This document shows, in pieces, positions 62,839 through 64,000 of a stretch of 64,000 nucleotides of DNA. The stretch lies in the NCBI RefSeq assembly GCF_001591645.1, contig NZ_BCVH01000001.1:124001-188000 (forward strand), read 5' to 3'. Position 1 is the stretch's first letter. Every line of letters begins with the position of its first letter. The notes under the pieces were generated by a model. That model was not told the origin of the DNA and searched no databases. It saw only the letters and a list, made by a program, of their open reading frames with translations. The translations under genes were made by a program, and so were the position numbers. The stretch comes from Robertmurraya korlensis NBRC 107688 (GTDB taxonomy: Bacteria > Bacillota > Bacilli > Bacillales > Cytobacillaceae).

Positions 62839-63297
62839 ATGGAATCAGATATTTTATTATTGGACGATCGAACGGATCAGGCTACCAAACAGATGTTACA
62901 AAAAGTGGTAGATAAAAAAAGAAAATTTGATAAATTAAAGCTTCGTCATTTACTTGTTATGTGGACAACCATTTTTCTATGTTTTATTTATTTTTATTTT
63001 CTTTATAAATTAATTTTGGCCCCTTACTCTTATTCCTTTGCAGCCATGTTTTCCGTTTTTGTTGATCATTCAGCAAATCTGTACATCCTTGTTATTGTCG
63101 TTGGATTATATGGGTTTATGAATCTTTTGAAAGAAAAGCGAGAGAAAGCTGAAAAGGAATACCATGCACTACGATGCGAGATCATTGATAAGAGTAAGGA
63201 CCTTTGGAAAAAAGAAGAGGAGTGGAAAAACCGTCACAAAGTATTTGAAATGATGAAGAAAAATTTTGATATAAACCTTTATCATGAAAGTAAATAG
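62839..63297 (+). CDS. ypbF: YpbF-like membrane protein
   Basis: 152 residues from ATG 62839 behind TAGGGGAGGGTAG. Two transmembrane segments (MWTTIFLCFIYFYFLYKLIL, about 41-60; NLYILVIVVGLYGFMNLL, about 78-95) with a charged, coiled-coil-like C-terminal half (KEKREKAEKEYHALR). The order after ypbE fits YpbF of B. subtilis, of unknown function. Single gene. Confidence 0.8.
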   Translation: MESDILLLDDRTDQATKQMLQKVVDKKRKFDKLKLRHLLVMWTTIFLCFIYFYFLYKLILAPYSYSFAAMFSVFVDHSANLYILVIVVGLYGFMNLLKEKREKAEKEYHALRCEIIDKSKDLWKKEEEWKNRHKVFEMMKKNFDINLYHESK

Positions 63298-63384
63298 TAC
63301 AAAGTATATTTGACGTAGAGGGTTCTTTGCTCATATTGTCGAATAATCTATCGAAGACATTTACTCTTTCCTGAGGTGATTGAC

Positions 63385-64000
63385 ATGTTCGTAAAAAGTA
63401 TTATGATACCAAAGCACCATTGTCATGTTGTTTCTCATCAAGACTCTTTGATGAATGCGTTAACTAAGCTTGAAGAGGAACAAATTGATGGGTTGCCCGT
63501 TTTGGATGGACAGACTTATGTAGGGACGGTTACCAGATACAGCATTTATGAAAATTATTTTAAAAGCCAACAAACAAAGGATGAGTATTTAACCAATACA
63601 ACCGTTTCGCAAATTGCGACACACCAAGATCGCTTTCTTGAAGGAAACGAAATCTTTGAAAATTTATTGTTAGATTTAAAGGATTACCCTTTGTTGTCTG
63701 TAGTTGATGGGAACAGGGAATTTCTAGGGGTTGTAACACGCTCCGACGTTCTAGAGCAATTCGGCTCTGCTTTTGGTGTACATCGCTCAGGCATTAGAAT
63801 AGCATTCACCTCTGTAGAAACAGAAGGTAGGATTGCGAAACTCGCAAAAATTGCTCATCAATTCCATGAACAAATTATTTCATTAGTCACTTTTGACGAA
63901 ACGGATAAATTGGTTCGAAGAATTGTCTTGAAAATTGAAAAGAACAATAATGTTGATAAGTTTGTTAAAAAGCTAGAGGATTTTGGTTTTCGTATTCTCA
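63385..64000 (+). CDS. CBS-pair and ACT domain protein, cut by window end
   Basis: 205 codons are visible from ATG 63385 behind CTGAGGTGATTG, open to the last base. Two CBS domains (about 1-60 with DSLMNALTKLEEEQIDGLPVLDG in part; about 75-135 with YPLLSVVDGNREFLGVVTRSDVL in part) are followed by an ACT-like domain from about residue 142 (GIRIAFTSVETEGRIAKLA). The order is that of AcuB-type proteins, but no acuA/acuC neighbours are visible. CBS pairs bind adenine nucleotides; the ligand here is unknown. Confidence 0.85.
   Translation, partial: MFVKSIMIPKHHCHVVSHQDSLMNALTKLEEEQIDGLPVLDGQTYVGTVTRYSIYENYFKSQQTKDEYLTNTTVSQIATHQDRFLEGNEIFENLLLDLKDYPLLSVVDGNREFLGVVTRSDVLEQFGSAFGVHRSGIRIAFTSVETEGRIAKLAKIAHQFHEQIISLVTFDETDKLVRRIVLKIEKNNNVDKFVKKLEDFGFRIL

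Overview
The window is a low-GC, AT-rich chromosome segment from an endospore-forming member of the Bacillaceae. Evidence: a complete spoIIAA-spoIIAB-sigF operon, spoVA genes, spoIIM, dacB-spmA-spmB, dacF and mciZ; strong AGGAGG-type ribosome sites with many TTG/GTG starts; and gene order that largely follows the yqj/yqk-fur-deoB-spoIIA-spoVA-lysA-scp-res-sigX-serA-ribU-fer-ypb stretch of Bacillus subtilis. No rRNA, tRNA, insertion sequence, prophage or CRISPR array was seen.

Region 1 (1-5.9 kb) is accessory and partly decayed. It holds the 3' end of a pectinesterase that looks GC-richer than its surroundings, two broken reading frames, and an intact two-gene surface module: a membrane-anchored, charged, probably coiled-coil protein followed by a 1204-residue secreted protein with eight Ig-like repeats and three Y_Y_Y-like repeats. 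After it comes the C-terminal fragment of a PutP-type proline symporter. Region 2 (6-11 kb) holds proC behind a T-box leader with a candidate proline (CCU) specifier, an MBL-fold hydrolase, and an EamA exporter divergent from a MocR regulator across a two-copy direct repeat. Region 3 (11-24 kb) is the yqj/yqk housekeeping block: SOS-controlled PolY polymerase, Fe-S proteins, a ketone-body module (HMG-CoA lyase divergent from scoAB), a 52-bp tandem repeat array, mciZ, nudF-yqxK, spoIIM and fur. Region 4 (24-35 kb) runs xerD, the nucleoside salvage operon deoB-punA-pdp, dacF, spoIIA and a shortened spoVA operon (AA-AB-AEA-AF). Region 5 (35-54 kb) holds lysA, ribT, scpAB, a superoxide dismutase, dacB-spmAB, rluB, resABCDE, sigX-rsiX and an M23/LysM hydrolase. 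Region 6 (54-64 kb) holds hisJ-like, serA, ppaC, an FMN riboswitch with ribU, fer, the ypbB-recQ-ypbD-ypbE-ypbF cluster and a CBS-ACT protein cut by the window end.

The regulatory layer can be read in unusual detail. There are candidate sites for Spo0A and sigma-H (spoIIA), sigma-F (dacF), sigma-E (mciZ, spoIIM, dacB, possibly the HMG-CoA lyase), sigma-G (spoVAA), sigma-X (sigX), LexA (polYB), PerR (fur) and CcpA (scoA). These follow the cascade from sporulation entry through forespore and mother-cell stages. I found no convincing wholly new multi-gene system. The best candidates for undescribed biology are the surface module at 991-5215, the 52-bp repeat array at about 18755-19013, the nested hairpin behind the FMN riboswitch, and the reduced spoVA operon. 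All functional calls rest on reading sequence and remembered family features; no database search was run.
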